Shown here: piece by piece, positions 23,701 to 35,962 of the stretch | Layout of the letters: every line of letters starts with the position of its first letter | Numbering within the stretch: the first letter of the stretch is position 1 | Assembly (NCBI GenBank): GCA_027625915.1 | Contig: JANTQA010000017.1 | Coordinates: forward strand, 434,001 to 498,000 | From: Anaeramoeba flamelloides | Taxonomy: Eukaryota; Metamonada; Anaeramoebidae | Direction of reading: 5' to 3' | Length of the DNA stretch: 64,000 nucleotides | Position numbers and translations under genes: made by a program | Notes under the pieces: model-generated | The model's input: the letters and a program-made list of their open reading frames with translations, nothing else | What the model was told of the DNA's origin: nothing | The model's database searches: none

Positions 23701-23989
23701 ATTTTTATTCCTCCTATATTATAAATTATATCAGAAAAGTTTTTTGTTTTTAATAATAACATATTATTTAATATTATATTATTATGTTCATCATTGTCTT
23801 GATCTTCATCATTAGGGTTTTTTATTTTTAGTGTTTTCATTAACGGAGTTAATACTTTTATTATTATTCTCATTTAAAAGAATTGAATTATTATTTTGAT
23901 TGCTCTTGGTATTATTTATTTTGAAGTTTTTTGTTTTTTTATTATTTTTTTCATTTTTGTTATTCATATTAATGTTGTTATTGTTATTG

Positions 23990-24039
<50 letters not shown>

Positions 24040-27000
24040 GATGTTATTATTATTATTGTTGTTGTTGTTGTTGTTGTTGTTGTTTTTGCTTTTGGTGTTG
24101 TTGTTGTTTAAATTATTTTTATTGTTATTCTTTTCATTGTTGTTATTGTTGTTGTTTATTTTTTTTAATAATTTTTGATTGTTCAAATTATTTTTATTTT
24201 TATTCATTACTACATTAATTTCATTATTATTAGATTTTTCTTTATTTTGAATATTAATAAAATTGTTTGATTGGTTATAACAAATATTGTTATTTTTTAA
24301 AGATTTACTATTATAACATAAAAATAGTTTATTTTGTAAAGTGGTATCTATTAATGAATTATTATTTAAATTTAAATCATTATATTTTGGTTTGGAAAAA
24401 TACCAATATAATTCAAATCTAATTTATATAAATTCAATATTTGAGTTTTTAGTTAAAGAATCTTTAAAAAAAATAAATTGTACTAATTTGACTAAAAAAA
24501 ATTATTATTATTATTATTATTATCATCATCATCATCATCATCATCATAATCATTATTTTTTAGTATTATCATTTATATTATTATTTTTTATTATTATTAA
24601 TTTTTTCATTATTTTTTATATTATTATTTGTATTATTATTATAGGTATCTAATCTTTTGGGATTGCTTGGATTAGAAGTATAACCAATTTTATTATAAAT
24701 TAAATTTTTAAATGATGGATAAATTATTTTTTTAATATCTTTTAATTCACCATTAACGTATAATGTAATTTTATTATTTTTTAAATGAATAATAGATATA
24801 AAATACCAATTTAAATAATTAAATTTATGATTAAAAAATAATTTTTGATTTTTTTTTTTCTTTAATTTTATATATTAATATTAAATTATCATTATTTTTT
24901 CCTTTTTAAGAAATATAATTTTATTTTTATTACCAATTTCATTAGAAAATGAATAAATAATATATTTTTCTTGATTAATTTTTTTATCATCCCCGTTTTT
25001 ATCATCATCATCACCACCACCGCCACCATCATCATCATCATCATCATTAATAGAATTTCGATTTTCTTGATTTTTAAGATAATTAATTTTAATCCAAATA
25101 CAAAAACTATAATTATTTGAACACCATTGATTAATTTTTGATATTGTCAAATAAGAATGTTTATAATTAAAATCAAAAAAATAATTTGGATGAACATTTT
25201 TAATTTCATGCATTTTTTTGATTGAATTGATTAATAAATAATAATTATTGGGTTTAAAAACATTATTTACAGGTTTATTAAATAAATTTAATAAATATTT
25301 TAATTCAATCATATTATTTGAATTAGAGCCAATAATTGCTATCAATTGAATAATTTTTTTTTTAAATATTTTATAATTGTTTTTAATATTAAATATTTCG
25401 TCATTATTATAAATCCTTATTTTATTTTTATTATTTTTTCCATCATCATAATCATCATTTCCTCCCCTTTCATTATTATGATTATCTTCATTATTATTTA
25501 AAAGTAATTTATTCATAAATAATTGATATTTATTAAAATTAAATTTCGAAATTAATTTTCCTAAAAATGAAATTAAACCAACCTTACTACAGGAATTAGT
25601 ATTTTGAATTGATTTTTCACAAATTTTTAAAAAAATATCCAATAAATTTTCAAAATTTTGGATATTATTTTTTATATTACCAAGATTATAATAAAATAAA
25701 GTAATTATAATATGCGCGTTATATATGAGGAAATTATTATTGATATTAAATTTCCCCTTTTTGATCATCAGATTTAATAAATAATTATTGATTTGTAAAC
25801 TATTATTTTCGATTTGGTATAATAGTTTACCTAATTTTTTATATCCAAATTGGTTTTTAAAAATCTTCATATTGTATTTGTTTAAATAAAATAATTTTGA
25901 TAAAAATGTCAATATGGTTAATTTAATTTTCTTGTTAATAAAATTGGTTTTTAATAATTTGAATAAGCAATTAAAAACAAAACAATTTATCAAATATTTT
26001 TGAATGATTATTCTTTTTGATTTTTGATTTAAAAAATCTATTAAAGTTAAAATTAATTTTTCTATGACATTAATTTTCCTCTTTTGATTAAAGTTAAAAC
26101 TGTTATTGTTATTGTCTTGATTAATTAATTTATTTAATGTTTTGATTATTATTGTGAATAAATTTTCCCATCCAGGTTGATAAATCATTGGGGTGTTATT
26201 TATTAAATTTTTTAATAAATTTAATGAATATTTTTCAATTTTTTTTTCTATTAATAATTGCATTATTAATTTTAATGGCTTTTTTTTAACGATGATAATA
26301 TTATAAAATTCAGGTTCTGAAAACATTAAATTAAATAATTCAAATAATTTATATCTTAATTTAAAAAAAATATTGGAAGTTATATTCATATATTTCTTTT
26401 TTGATTTGTTTAATTTATAATAAATATTATTAAAATGTTTGATCAAGTTTGAAATGATTTCAAACCCATTGCATTTCAAAAATGAATTTATTGAATTTTT
26501 TATTGAATTTTTAATAATTTTGATTAATAAATTTAAAATATCAATTAATACATAAACATTGTTTTTATTTTTTTTTAATAAATCAATTAAAATTTTTATT
26601 TCTAATAAATCTTCATTGTTCCTATAATGATTTTTTTCATTTGAAAAAAAAATAATTAATTTAAAGAGAAAAGCATTAATGTTTTTAAATAATATCAATC
26701 TACGTTCTTTTTTTTTTGAGCCTAATTCAAAATTTAATTTATAATAAAAAAATGGTGATAATAATATTTGATAGAAATTAATTGAATCTAAAAATTCTAA
26801 TGTTCTTAAATCATAAATTTTTGATATAAAATCTAAAATGTATAATTGTAATATTGGATTATTATTTTTTATAAAGTTTCTAATTGAGGTATTAAACAAT
26901 GTTTTATGAAATTCATATTTAAATAGAGAAATACATAATTGAATAATAGTATCCCTGATAAATAGCATTGTAATAAATGATGAGGCTTCTTTTTTATTTT

Positions 27001-30000
27001 GTGTATTTTTTTTTTCATTTTTTAAATAAATAATTTTTGATTTCTTGATCAAAATATTTTCTCGAAATTTATTTTTGCCCTTAAAAATTAATACAGTTTG
27101 TTTTTTTTTCTTTACCAATTCTTTTTCCTTTTGTTGAATTAATTGTAATTTGATATGATTTTTGATACTTGATTCGCATATCTTTAATAATACTTTAAAT
27201 AATTTGTTTAATTCATTAAAATTTAATAATTTTTCATTAATTATTGGCTTTTTTATTTTTATTTTCTTATTTGGATTTTTATTCAAGATTTTTTTATAAA
27301 CATCTTTTGGCAATTGGGTTTTAAATAATGATTGTTTATTCACTGGATAAAGTGAAATGAATTGAAATTCAATCATATTCTTTTTTTTTGTTTTTGTTTG
27401 TGTTTTTAATTTTGTTTTTGTTTTTAAGGATAATTTTTCTTTTTCTGTTTCTGTTTCGGTTTCTTTTTCTTTTTCTGTTTCAGTTTTTGTTTCTTTTTCT
27501 TTTTCTGTTTCTTTTTCTTTTTCTTTTTCTTTTTCTGTTTTTGTTTCTGTTTCTGTTTCTTTTGTGGTTTTGCTTTTAGTTTTAATTTTTATTTTTTTTT
27601 TATTCATTTTTTCTTGGCTTTTCTTTTTTTTATTTTTTTCTTTTTGTTTTTTATTTTCGTTCTCTTTATTTTCCATTTTTCCAATCTCATTTTCATTTTC
27701 GTTCTCTTTATTTTCTTTTTTTTTCCTTTTTATCTTTTTTTCTTTTTGTTTTTTCGTTTTCGTTTTCTTTTTTTTCGTTTTTTCAATCTCATTTTCATTC
27801 TCTAACTTTATCTTCTTATTACTATTTTTTTTTTCTTTTATCTTTTCTTTTTTTTTTCCTTTTTTTTTTTTATTTAAAATCTTTTTTTTGTTTGTGTTGT
27901 TATTTTTCTTTATAAACGAACCAACAACCCAAAGAATAAAATTTGATAATTTACTAAAATCAGAATTTGAACATAATTTGATTTCAAATAAAAAATTATC
28001 ATTTATTAAATATTTTAAACATTTTAAAATTAAAATACGAGATTCAAAGGCTAAAGAAAAAGATTCTTTTTCCTTTATATAGCTATTGTATTTTATAATA
28101 TTATTGAATTTTTTAAAGGTTAGTTCTTTTAAATAATTGGAAATATTTCGATTTTCTTGTTCTTTTTCACTTTCCTTTTCTTTTTCCTTTTTATCATTAC
28201 TTTCAATTTCATTTTTATTAATATCCTTATTATTTGTTTTGTTTTGTTTTTTGTAGGTAAATAAATATAAATTTTCACAATTTATTTTTTTAAAAAATTC
28301 TTTTTTCCAATTTTTTCTAATATTTCCTTCCTGATCATATTTTTGAAATAAATCAAAATGTGGTAGATCAAAAAATGGTTTGTTAACTAATTTTCCAAAT
28401 AATTCTTCAAATCTATTTTCTTTATGATGTATTTGAATAATATTTAATTTGAAAATTTTTAGAAAAAATTTAATTACTAAAAATTTTAAATCATAAATTG
28501 ATTTTGTAATCGAATATCTATTATCAATTGAATTTAATTCATCTAGAAGATCTATTATATAATAATAATTAGAAAAGGAAAATAATAATAAATAGAAATG
28601 ATTAATTATGTATTACCACTTAAATATAATATTAGCATTAGGTTTAAGAATCATGTATATATGTATATGTATATATGAATAAACTGGATTGAGCAAATAA
28701 TTTTTCTTTTTTAGAAGAAAATCATTTAAAATATAAATTTCATTTGTAAATATTTTTCTTTCACAAAGAAATGATTTAATTAACAAATAAACAATTCCGT
28801 ATGTAGTTGTATTGAAGGGAAAGTTATTATCGGTTAAAAAAACATTTTAAAACTCTTTTTTTAGAAATAATTACATATTAATTTCATAAAATTAAAAAAA
28901 AATTTTTTTTTCTTAGTTATTTAATTTTATTCAAATTTTAGAGAATAAAAAGAAAAGACCAAAATGTTGAGTATATTTTTAAATCTAAATTTTATTGTTT
29001 TGAAATAATTCAGATAATCAAGTTTTCTTTGTTTAAAAAAAAAAAAAAATATGAAATATAAATTTTTTCATTTTGTTAAAGTATGTGAAAAAGAAAAAGT
29101 TAAGAATATAGGTCACAGATTTCATATAAACACAATATTATTAATCTAGAATGTTTAAACAATGTATTCATTTTATTTTTTTTTTTATTTCATTTTTAAT
29201 TAAGCCAAATTTCAAAAATAGGGGCAAAATTTTTTATTATTATTTTTTCATTTTTTCATTTGTCCATCAAAAAATACAATGGTTACACTGTATTTTTATT
29301 TATTAATCTATATTGGTTGTTATCTCAAAACACTTTAGTAAATTACATTATTATTCAAAAAAAAAAAGATTACAAATTTTTTTTGATGAAAAAACTGCCC
29401 CTATTTTTGAAATTTAGCTTAATGTAAAATTTATCAATTACAAAGTTCCCCATTTAAGGATCTTAGTAAAGCTTTTTGATATTATTCATATTTTTTTTTT
29501 TTTTTTTTTTTGATTTCCTCCTGTTACAATTATTTTTATTATTATTAGATTTTTATTATCAATCGAAAAATATTAAAATAAATTACCAACAAAACATAAA
29601 TTTGAAAGAAAAATATAATAAAAGAACTACAATTTCATTTTTTTTTATAAAATTGATAAGATTATGAAATGTTAATTAAAAACAAGTGAAAGTGAAAGAG
29701 AAAGTGACATGGCGATGTGAGAAGAAAAAAAGAAAGAGAAAAAGAAATTTACCTCCTAAAAGAGAAATAATATTATAATGTTCAATCCATGTAAGTGGTT
29801 TATCAGTTGAGTTACTTGAAACATCATCATAATAATTCCACATTATTGATTCAGATAATAATGATAAAAAATTAAATACCCATTTGAAAAAATAAATAAT
29901 AAAAAAGAAAAGTTGAAAATGTTTTGGATAAGGTAATGGAATAAATTGAATATTTTCATTTGATGATGTTTTTTGTATTGAAATTTTTGATAATTCAAAG

Positions 30001-33000
30001 ATAAGTGTTCTAAATAATTCTAACCCTTCCTTTAAAATTTCTGAAAAGATCTCTAAAATACCATATTGTAAAAAGATTTTTAAATTGTTTTGGGATTTTG
30101 ATAAGAGAAAAATCATCTCTAGGCATATAGAAAATGAATTTAAAGTGAATTCTTCATTAAATTCTGGTACGTTAATTTGACTGAATGAATTTGATTCTAT
30201 TAATAATGAAAATTAATATAGATATAAATAAAGATTATATAAAAAATGATTCAAAATATTAATTTTAGATAAATGAATAAAATTAAATTAAAAAATTATT
30301 CGAAATAATAATTAGGAATAAAAAAAAAATAGGAATAGTAATAATTGGAAAAGTGTAAGTAAAGGTAAAGACAAAAGTTTTAATGGTTTATTTGTAAAAG
30401 ATATCAACTTTGATTGTTACAGTATAATATACTTTTTTTTTTTTAATTTCGTTTTTTTATTTTACTTAAAAGGGATTGTTTAAAATGTATGAAACCTATT
30501 CATAGCTTTCCAATTATTTTGATAATTGTTTGAAAAATCAAATTCATTGTTTATATAAGTTCTTAAATTTGAGTAATATATTTTTTTGACTATATGTTTT
30601 TTTTTCATTTTATAAACATTGATTTGATCATTTATGATTTTTATTAGAACATTTAAAATTTTTAATAGGTAGATAAATTCTGGTTTGTTTTATTGAGTTA
30701 TTCACCTCGAGAAAATTTTTTTTTTTTTTTTAAAGATAATAGATCCATTATTTTAGCAATTAATTAAACAAATTTTTGAAAGTTTAAAAAAAAATGAATT
30801 CTTTATATTCTAAGGATTGACTTTTTCTTTTACTATTAATAACCTTGAATAAAAAAAATTAATGGGATCGTTAAAATGAGAGTTGTTGAATTTGAAAAGC
30901 AAAATAAGAAAATTGGACAAAAATTCATTAATTTTCTGGCTCTGAAATTTCGATATTTTTAAGGTTCACAATCCCTGAAGTTTGAAAAAAATGAAAAGTT
31001 TAAAATTTTGAACACATTTTTTTTGCAACAAAGTATTTTTGAAAAATATCAAATTTGATGCTATTACTAAAATAAAGAATATTTTAGAAGGTTAATTCCG
31101 AGGGTATTATTTTTTTCAGAAGAAATCACAGAAATTAAAAAAATCAAACAAAATATTTTTTTTCAATAAAATATTTTTTTCAGAGTATAAAAATTAGATT
31201 CTATTAGAGCAATTTTCATTATGTGTGATAGTCAACCAATTCTGGATATCTGAAATGGTAGAAATTTTCATTAAAAGTCAGAAAATAACAAAGTCGTCGA
31301 ATGTAATTTATGACTTTTTTCTTGATTTTTTACATTTATAGTAGCGAAAAAAATCCCGGACATTAAAAAAAAATACCAAACAAGATTTTTAATTGTGAAT
31401 ATTAGGAATATTGTTGTGTAATTTCTTTTATTTAAAATCAAATCCTTTTGTTTTTAAAGAATCAAACTTTTAAAATTATAACTCACCCACTGATTAGAAT
31501 GATGATTAATCAAATTACACTTGTTCAAAACACCATTCAATCAATCAAAAATCAAGAATCAAAATTATCATTTTCCAAACTCAAGAAAACCTCTATAATA
31601 CTCGATTGGTTTTTCAAAAAAGTTGTTATACTTATGGTTATAAAACAATTACTTGAGTACTCTATAGACACCCTACTTTAATGAACTTTGGGTAGGTTTA
31701 TTACTAGGCTCATAAAAAATTGGTTATTTATAAAAAGGATTTGATTTTGAAATATTTGCAATTATACAACAATTTTACTAATATTCACAATTAAAAATCT
31801 TGTAAGGGATTTTTTTTTTAATTTCCGGTATTTTTTTCACTACTATATTTTTTTTTTTTCCATTCATATAGGGGGGGCAGATATCAATTTTATAAAAACT
31901 GTTATTTTGTCATTTGAAAAAACAATGTAATTATCGTAATAGGTATTTTTATAGAAATTTATGATTTAGCGAAGAAATAATTACACCAAAATAAAGTTTT
32001 TCATTTTTTCAATTAATTGTTTCGAGATTTTGGATTTTTTTAATTCCTACATTAACCCAAAGTGTTAAAATTCATAAATTCAGAATATTTAATCAATATT
32101 CCAATTCGAAGGGTTATGGTTATTCCGACAATTTTTATATTTGTCTTTAAAATGGTAATATATTTTCCAGCCTTTACTAATATTTTCATTTGACCAGAAA
32201 AATGGGGATTTCCTGTGTTTTTGAAATTTATGGGTTTTGAGATTGGATAGTTAAAAGAAAATCAAGTTAAGGTGAAAAATGAACACATTCAAAATTGTAG
32301 TACTGCTAATTTATTCAAATTAGTAGTTTTCTTGAAGAGATCTAAAGTGGCAGAAAGGATCAGATTTCCATAAAAAAAAATTTTTCAAATAATCAAAGAT
32401 CGGTTTTATTTTCACGACAATTATTACAAGGCATTTAATCTTAGAAATCAAATTTGCTTCTAATGATTTAAACTTGTTTCTTTTCTTTGGAAGGTGTGAA
32501 ATTTCAAATTTTAACAAGTTGTTTTGTTAACTAGTCGAAGAAGAAGGGATATGGATTTTTTTTTTTTTTTAATTTTCTTTTGGGAAGAAGGAATTAAAAA
32601 TTAAGAAAATTGATGGTAAGGTTTGGATAGAGTAATGATCAAGATTAGCTCTGCATCCAAAAAAAATGAAACAGTTTAACAGAAAAAGTTTATTAAAATT
32701 ATTTGTTTTCTGTGTTTTTACATGTTTTGTTGTTGGTGCCCCTTCATATTAAAATTAATTTTTTCTTTTTATTTATTTTTGCAACAAAAATTCAAGAAAT
32801 TTGATTGTTTAAAATATTCAAAGGTTGTTGTAGTGTTTTCTTTTAAATCCATTTTCTTGTCACTAAAAATTAAATCCGAATAACAAGCAGCAAAATATAA
32901 AAAATATAAAAAAAAAAAAAAAAAATTATTAAACAAGACTTACCTTTCATAATTTGTTGTCGTAAAAAAAGTAGCATTCTGATGTTATAATTTAAAAGTT

Positions 33001-33552
33001 CTATGGAATGGAATTGATCTTTTTTTTGTGATTCGAGGCTCTTTTGTTGTTCAAATTTAATTTTTTTTTTTGTTCTGCTCAGCTTCAATTTCGATCCAAA
33101 GTTCCTTGGTTCCCAATTTTGATGTGAAACCAAAAATGGTATCGAAAATTCATTGAACCACTTCACAAATTCCACCTTTATTGTTTGTTTTGTTGTGGGT
33201 TCAAGGGTTGTTGTTTCAAAGAGTAATCCCAAAGTGAGTGCATAAGGTAATAACAAGCAAACAAGTAAAGAAAAAAAAAACATTAATTCAATTGGAATGA
33301 AAAACAAAAAAAAAAAAATCGGGTCAAAAGCCAAAACGTGAAAAGAAAAAAACAAAAATTTACAAGGTCTACCACATTTTTTTCACTCCACTTGTTCTTT
33401 ATTTGTTTTAAAAGTGCTATATTTTTGGGCAAATTGAGAGGTTCGTCTGTAAATTCTTGTGAAAATATTTGGTTTATATCATCTTGGGAGAATTGAAAAC
33501 GAGAACTTTTGGTTGGTGTAATCTTTTTCAAAACTCTTTTTAACAATGACAT
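16754..33552 (-). CDS. Large BEACH-WD40 protein (neurobeachin/LvsA-type), multi-exon
   Basis: Start ATG at 33552, stop TAA at 16754. Pieces: 33552-33364, 33175-32944, 30196-29753, 28551 to about 24.95 kb, a troubled stretch to about 24.44 kb, then to 23856, 23803-22405, 22372-20801 and 20700-16754. Junction phases agree wherever both sides are clear. Order: helical/ARM-like N-terminus, ConA-like lectin fold, more ARM-like helices, charged and Asn-rich tracts, PH-like, BEACH, WD40. Total roughly 4000 residues, in the family's usual range. BEACH proteins act in vesicle traffic, lysosome size and cytokinesis. Frame problems near 22.65 and 24.45-24.95 kb lie at A/T homopolymers and could be assembly error or decay. 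The subfamily was not determined. Confidence 0.85.
20701..20800 (-). other. Predicted 100-nt intron in the BEACH gene
   Basis: The two long frames on either side overlap out of phase. Donor GTAATT after A (20801) and acceptor ACAATAG before 20700 restore one frame, making Lys at the joint. Removal leaves a Lys/Leu-rich stretch with no stop. Inferred from frame and GT-AG only. Confidence 0.55.
20801..22372 (-). CDS. BEACH gene, internal exon with Ser-Glu/Lys-Glu tracts
   Basis: About 524 codons. It opens with a GWQIWILNNL stretch that fits the conserved W-x-x-W helix of neurobeachin-type proteins, followed by helices typical of the region upstream of the PH-BEACH core. The middle (21.1-21.6 kb) is a long low-complexity tract of alternating Ser-Glu, Lys-Glu and Gly-Ser pairs encoded by near-periodic TTC/TGA-rich DNA. 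The plus-strand reading of the tract (21043-21600) is a shadow. Confidence 0.7.
22405..23803 (-). CDS. BEACH gene, ARM-like internal exon (one frame break)
   Basis: Encodes helical repeats (IIYNIGGIKILFPILILIDY, FQYLVDLFKLYYWLEPDTAN, SLKMIYYLFIRKY) typical of the armadillo region between the ConA-like and PH-BEACH parts. The frame changes at a T-run at 22652-22657 (one base short of an open frame): upstream reads GLFADKQ, downstream KKIYFLLHNIITKYEF. No GT-AG pair can bridge it without removing conserved-looking helices, so a homopolymer-length error or a real mutation is likely. The exon-end splice sites are predictions. Confidence 0.6.
23804..23855 (-). other. Predicted 52-nt intron in the BEACH gene
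   Basis: The Asn-rich frame upstream ends at a stop 60 nt after the downstream frame opens. Donor GTATTA after AATAAAA and acceptor GATGAAG join them with an Asn codon at the junction. A one-base homopolymer indel in the A6 run nearby would also explain the frame change. Confidence 0.4.
24441..24950 (-). CDS. BEACH gene, ConA-like region with interrupted frame
   Basis: Protein pieces in order: SFSNEIGNKNKIIFLKKE, DNLILIYKIKEK, NQKLFFNHKFNYLNWYFISI, KNNKITLYVNGELKD, IGYTSNP, then FELYWYFSKPKYND. Together they trace a ConA-like lectin fold as found in LvsA/neurobeachin proteins (W-Y-F then L-Y-V-N-G). They lie in different frames. Switches fall at T6 (24895-24900), T11 (24849-24859) and a trinucleotide-rich stretch near 24.51-24.62 kb, with an in-frame TAA further on. 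Few GT dinucleotides exist here, so introns explain little. Confidence 0.5.
24951..28551 (-). CDS. BEACH gene, largest N-terminal exon
   Basis: About 1200 codons open from the acceptor TAATAG at 28552. The first part (DELNSIDNRYSITKSIYDL) continues the N-terminal helical region. A Lys/Glu/Thr-rich linker follows, encoded at about 27.38-27.87 kb. From about 27.35 kb to 25.2 kb come ARM-like helices. The exon reaches the ConA-like domain near 25.1 kb (NQWCSNNYSFCIWIKINYL), which is split by an Asp-Gly insertion at 25.00-25.05 kb. An internal Met at 27676 is not the start, because the frame is open upstream to the splice site. Confidence 0.7.
29203..29420. mobile_element. Short TIR element, AGGGGCA family, copy 1
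   Basis: The left end TAAGCCAAATTTCAAAAATA then GGGGCA is inverted at the right end (TAAGCTAAATTTCAAAAATA then GGGGCA). About 217 bp with no ORF, inside the 1.2-kb BEACH intron 28552-29752. A related pair of ends occurs at 43124-43710. Confidence 0.55.
29753..30196 (-). CDS. BEACH gene, exon 3
   Basis: 148 codons between acceptor ATTAATAG (30197) and donor GGAG|GTAAAT (29752). Begins SNSFSQINVPEFNEEFTL and includes IEHYNIISLLG near its end. Hydrophobic helical character; no recognisable catalytic motif. It enters with two bases and leaves with one, which fits exon 2 upstream and the exon at 28551 downstream. The introns either side are 2.7 and 1.2 kb. Confidence 0.65.
30197..32943 (-). other. 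BEACH intron 2 (2.7 kb) carrying a MITE
   Basis: Donor G|GTAAGT at 32943 and acceptor at 30197. It contains the long-TIR MITE at 31337-31847. The plus-strand open stretch 31448-31681 is the inside of that MITE, not a gene. A G7 run lies at 31871-31877. No other feature was seen. Confidence 0.55.
31337..31847. mobile_element. Long-TIR MITE, copy B
   Basis: About 511 bp with inverted arms of about 105 bp that start TATAGTAG(C/T)GAAAAAAAT and end near TTGTTGT(G/A)TAATT. It matches 11226-11724 over its full length. Outer TA pairs could be a TA target duplication. No coding capacity. Both known copies lie inside introns. Confidence 0.7.
32944..33175 (-). CDS. BEACH gene, exon 2
   Basis: 232 nt. 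Acceptor AATAAAG before GTG GAA; donor AAAG|GTAAGT leaves one base. Begins VEFVKWFNEFSIPFLVSHQN and ends LLFLRQQIMK. It joins exon 1 in phase 0 (NVVDL then VEFVKW). The region helps define the gene's 5' end; no named domain. Confidence 0.65.
33364..33552 (-). CDS. BEACH gene, exon 1 with start codon
   Basis: 63 codons beginning MSLLKRVLKKITPTKSSRFQ and ending NVVDL before donor GTAAAT. The upstream TTG-GTT in the same frame is not a plausible eukaryotic start, so ATG at 33552 is chosen. The lysine-rich amphipathic opening precedes FSQDDINQIFSQEFTDEPLN. It faces CYRI across a 4.9-kb divergent spacer. Confidence 0.65.
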
Positions 33553-35103
33553 AACCAATAGTTATTTTGATTTTAGAATTAAAAAAAAATAAAAAATAAG
33601 AAGAGTATTTTAAAAATGAAGAAAAAAAATGATCTTTTAGGAGATTTATTATTTCACTTAAGAAACCTAACGACTAAACAATAAAATTCAACTTTTTTTT
33701 TGAGGTACTCCATCCACAAATTTCAGACAAAATAAAATTTCCTTGAATGAAGAATTTTTTTTCATTTTCGAATAATAATCAGTAAGAACGCAATAATTGT
33801 TTTATTCAAAACACATCCACGTTATTTTAAGAGTGAACGAACACAAAAATTAATGAAATCAAATTCTTGCAAAAATAAGTCAAATAGATTCCAATCTATT
33901 AGTTTTTTTCTTTTTAAAGAACATCTTGAAAGTCCATGGTTACTTACCATAGATTTGCTCCAGGCTTAAGGAGTGACTTGAAAACATAAAATGGTTTTAT
34001 GGAATATCCGTTTTACTGGATATAAATTTCACATTTCACTTTAAAAATCCAAATACAACAAAAAAAATTCCATTGGATCTTTTTTGGTAAAAAATTCAAT
34101 AAAGAAAAATAAAGTTAAAAAGCACTCTCAGTTCCAAAAAATCAAATTTTTAAAAAAAAAAAATCTTTTCTTTATTTGCAAATCTGGAAATTTCTTCGAT
34201 TTCAAACAAATTGTTTTCTTTCAGTTCGCAATTGATTTAATTCCATAAAGAGCAAACAGTGGTTATTTATTTGACCTCTATATTTGTCAAAGTGATTATT
34301 TGGTAATATTCTTTTGAAAAATAACACTTTTGAAATATGAAAAAAAATGAAAAAAAAAAAATCAATAAGATCTCAAAAGAATGAAAAGAAACACTTCATA
34401 ACCAACATCCAAATGTTTTCAAAATTACCATTATCAACGATTCAAATAGGATATATATTGTACTTATTTGGTACTTTTTTTTCTAAAAAATTCCTTGTTT
34501 TTTATTGTCGGATTTTGTTAGATCTTCGTTACACCACAGTTGGTTTTTAATCGAGAATTAGGTTCTATTAAAAATTGCAAAAATTTTTTTTCTATCTCAT
34601 AAAATTTTTTATCAACTTGTTGAACCTCCCTTCAAATTAGAATTTTCATATTTATTAAACAATACTTTACTTTATTCACACACCACCTTAATTATACCTT
34701 CTGTGAAAACTGAAATCAAATTATGTAAATCGAAAAAATGGTTATGGGAATCGCTTGTAAAAAAACACTCAAAATTTATTCTATTTTTTAAAAAATTGAA
34801 TAAATAGTTGAAAATTTCCTGTAAAGTTTCTAACTTTCGCATATTTTGATTTTGAAAACTTTTTAAGGGATAATCTCTATTAAATTTTTTTACCTAAATA
34901 TCATAGAGATTGAGAAATTTTTTTGCCAATTACTTAGATTTGAAAGACCATGTTTATTTTCAATATTAAACATATTTTTAGATAATGAGCCATTATTTAG
35001 AAATTGGCCAAAAGAAAAAAATCATTGAGAGTAGTCCCTTAAGGAAAATTTACAGTTTTGTTAGTAAAAATACAAAGCCAAAATTAAAAATATAAACTAT
35101 CTT

Positions 35104-35867
35104 TCATAATAATTGGCACATTAAAAATCAAATTTTAAATTAAAATATTTTTAATAATTGAAGTTATCTATTATAATATAAAAATTTAGATTTTAATATT
35201 CAATACTATACTCAAGAGATATTTATTTTTTGTCTAAAAATAAAAGTAAGGAAAATAAAAAAAACTGTTAAAAAAAATTTGGCCATTTATTTTGAATGAA
35301 GCATTACATGAAAAATAGAGAATTTAAATAAGTAAAAAAACCCATTTATCGATTCTCCTTTCATCTGAATAATTAAATCTAATCTCTATTTCATATTTGA
35401 AACCAAATTTTGCATTAATTCATCTGTTACTTCTTTCAAATTTTTCATTTTCATTTTCCATTTTAACAAAACGCTTTTGAAAAAATAAAAAAGAACTAAA
35501 ATGATTTATTTACAAACTTTTCATTGTGAGAGGAAAAACTTCAAAACAATACAAAAGCAATTCATTATTCAAATGTAAGGTGGGCCATTTATTATGAAAT
35601 TTAGTTTATATAAAAAAAAAGTATTTTAATAAAATCTTTTGACTCAGCCAGATAGCAAATCATAAAGTATGTTACTACTCTTAAAGGTAGTACATACATC
35701 TTATAAAACCCGGAAAGTCCTTTATATCACCATATATCAATTCATAAATTAACATTTTTTTTTATCTGTATTCCTTGCCAACTCTAATCATAATAAGATG
35801 ATTGTTACTGAATAATAATTATAAAAACAGTTATAATATTTGCTTACTATTAAAAAAAAAGAGAGAG

Positions 35868-35962
<95 letters not shown>

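Noticed and set aside
24951-24981. Intron with donor GTAATA at about 24938 as repair of the ConA-like frame
   Set aside because: The only nearby acceptors give a phase mismatch or a stop, and splicing would remove strands expected in the fold.
31448-31681. 77-codon plus-strand open frame
   Set aside because: Lies inside the MITE 31337-31847; the related copy at 11.3-11.7 kb does not keep the frame.
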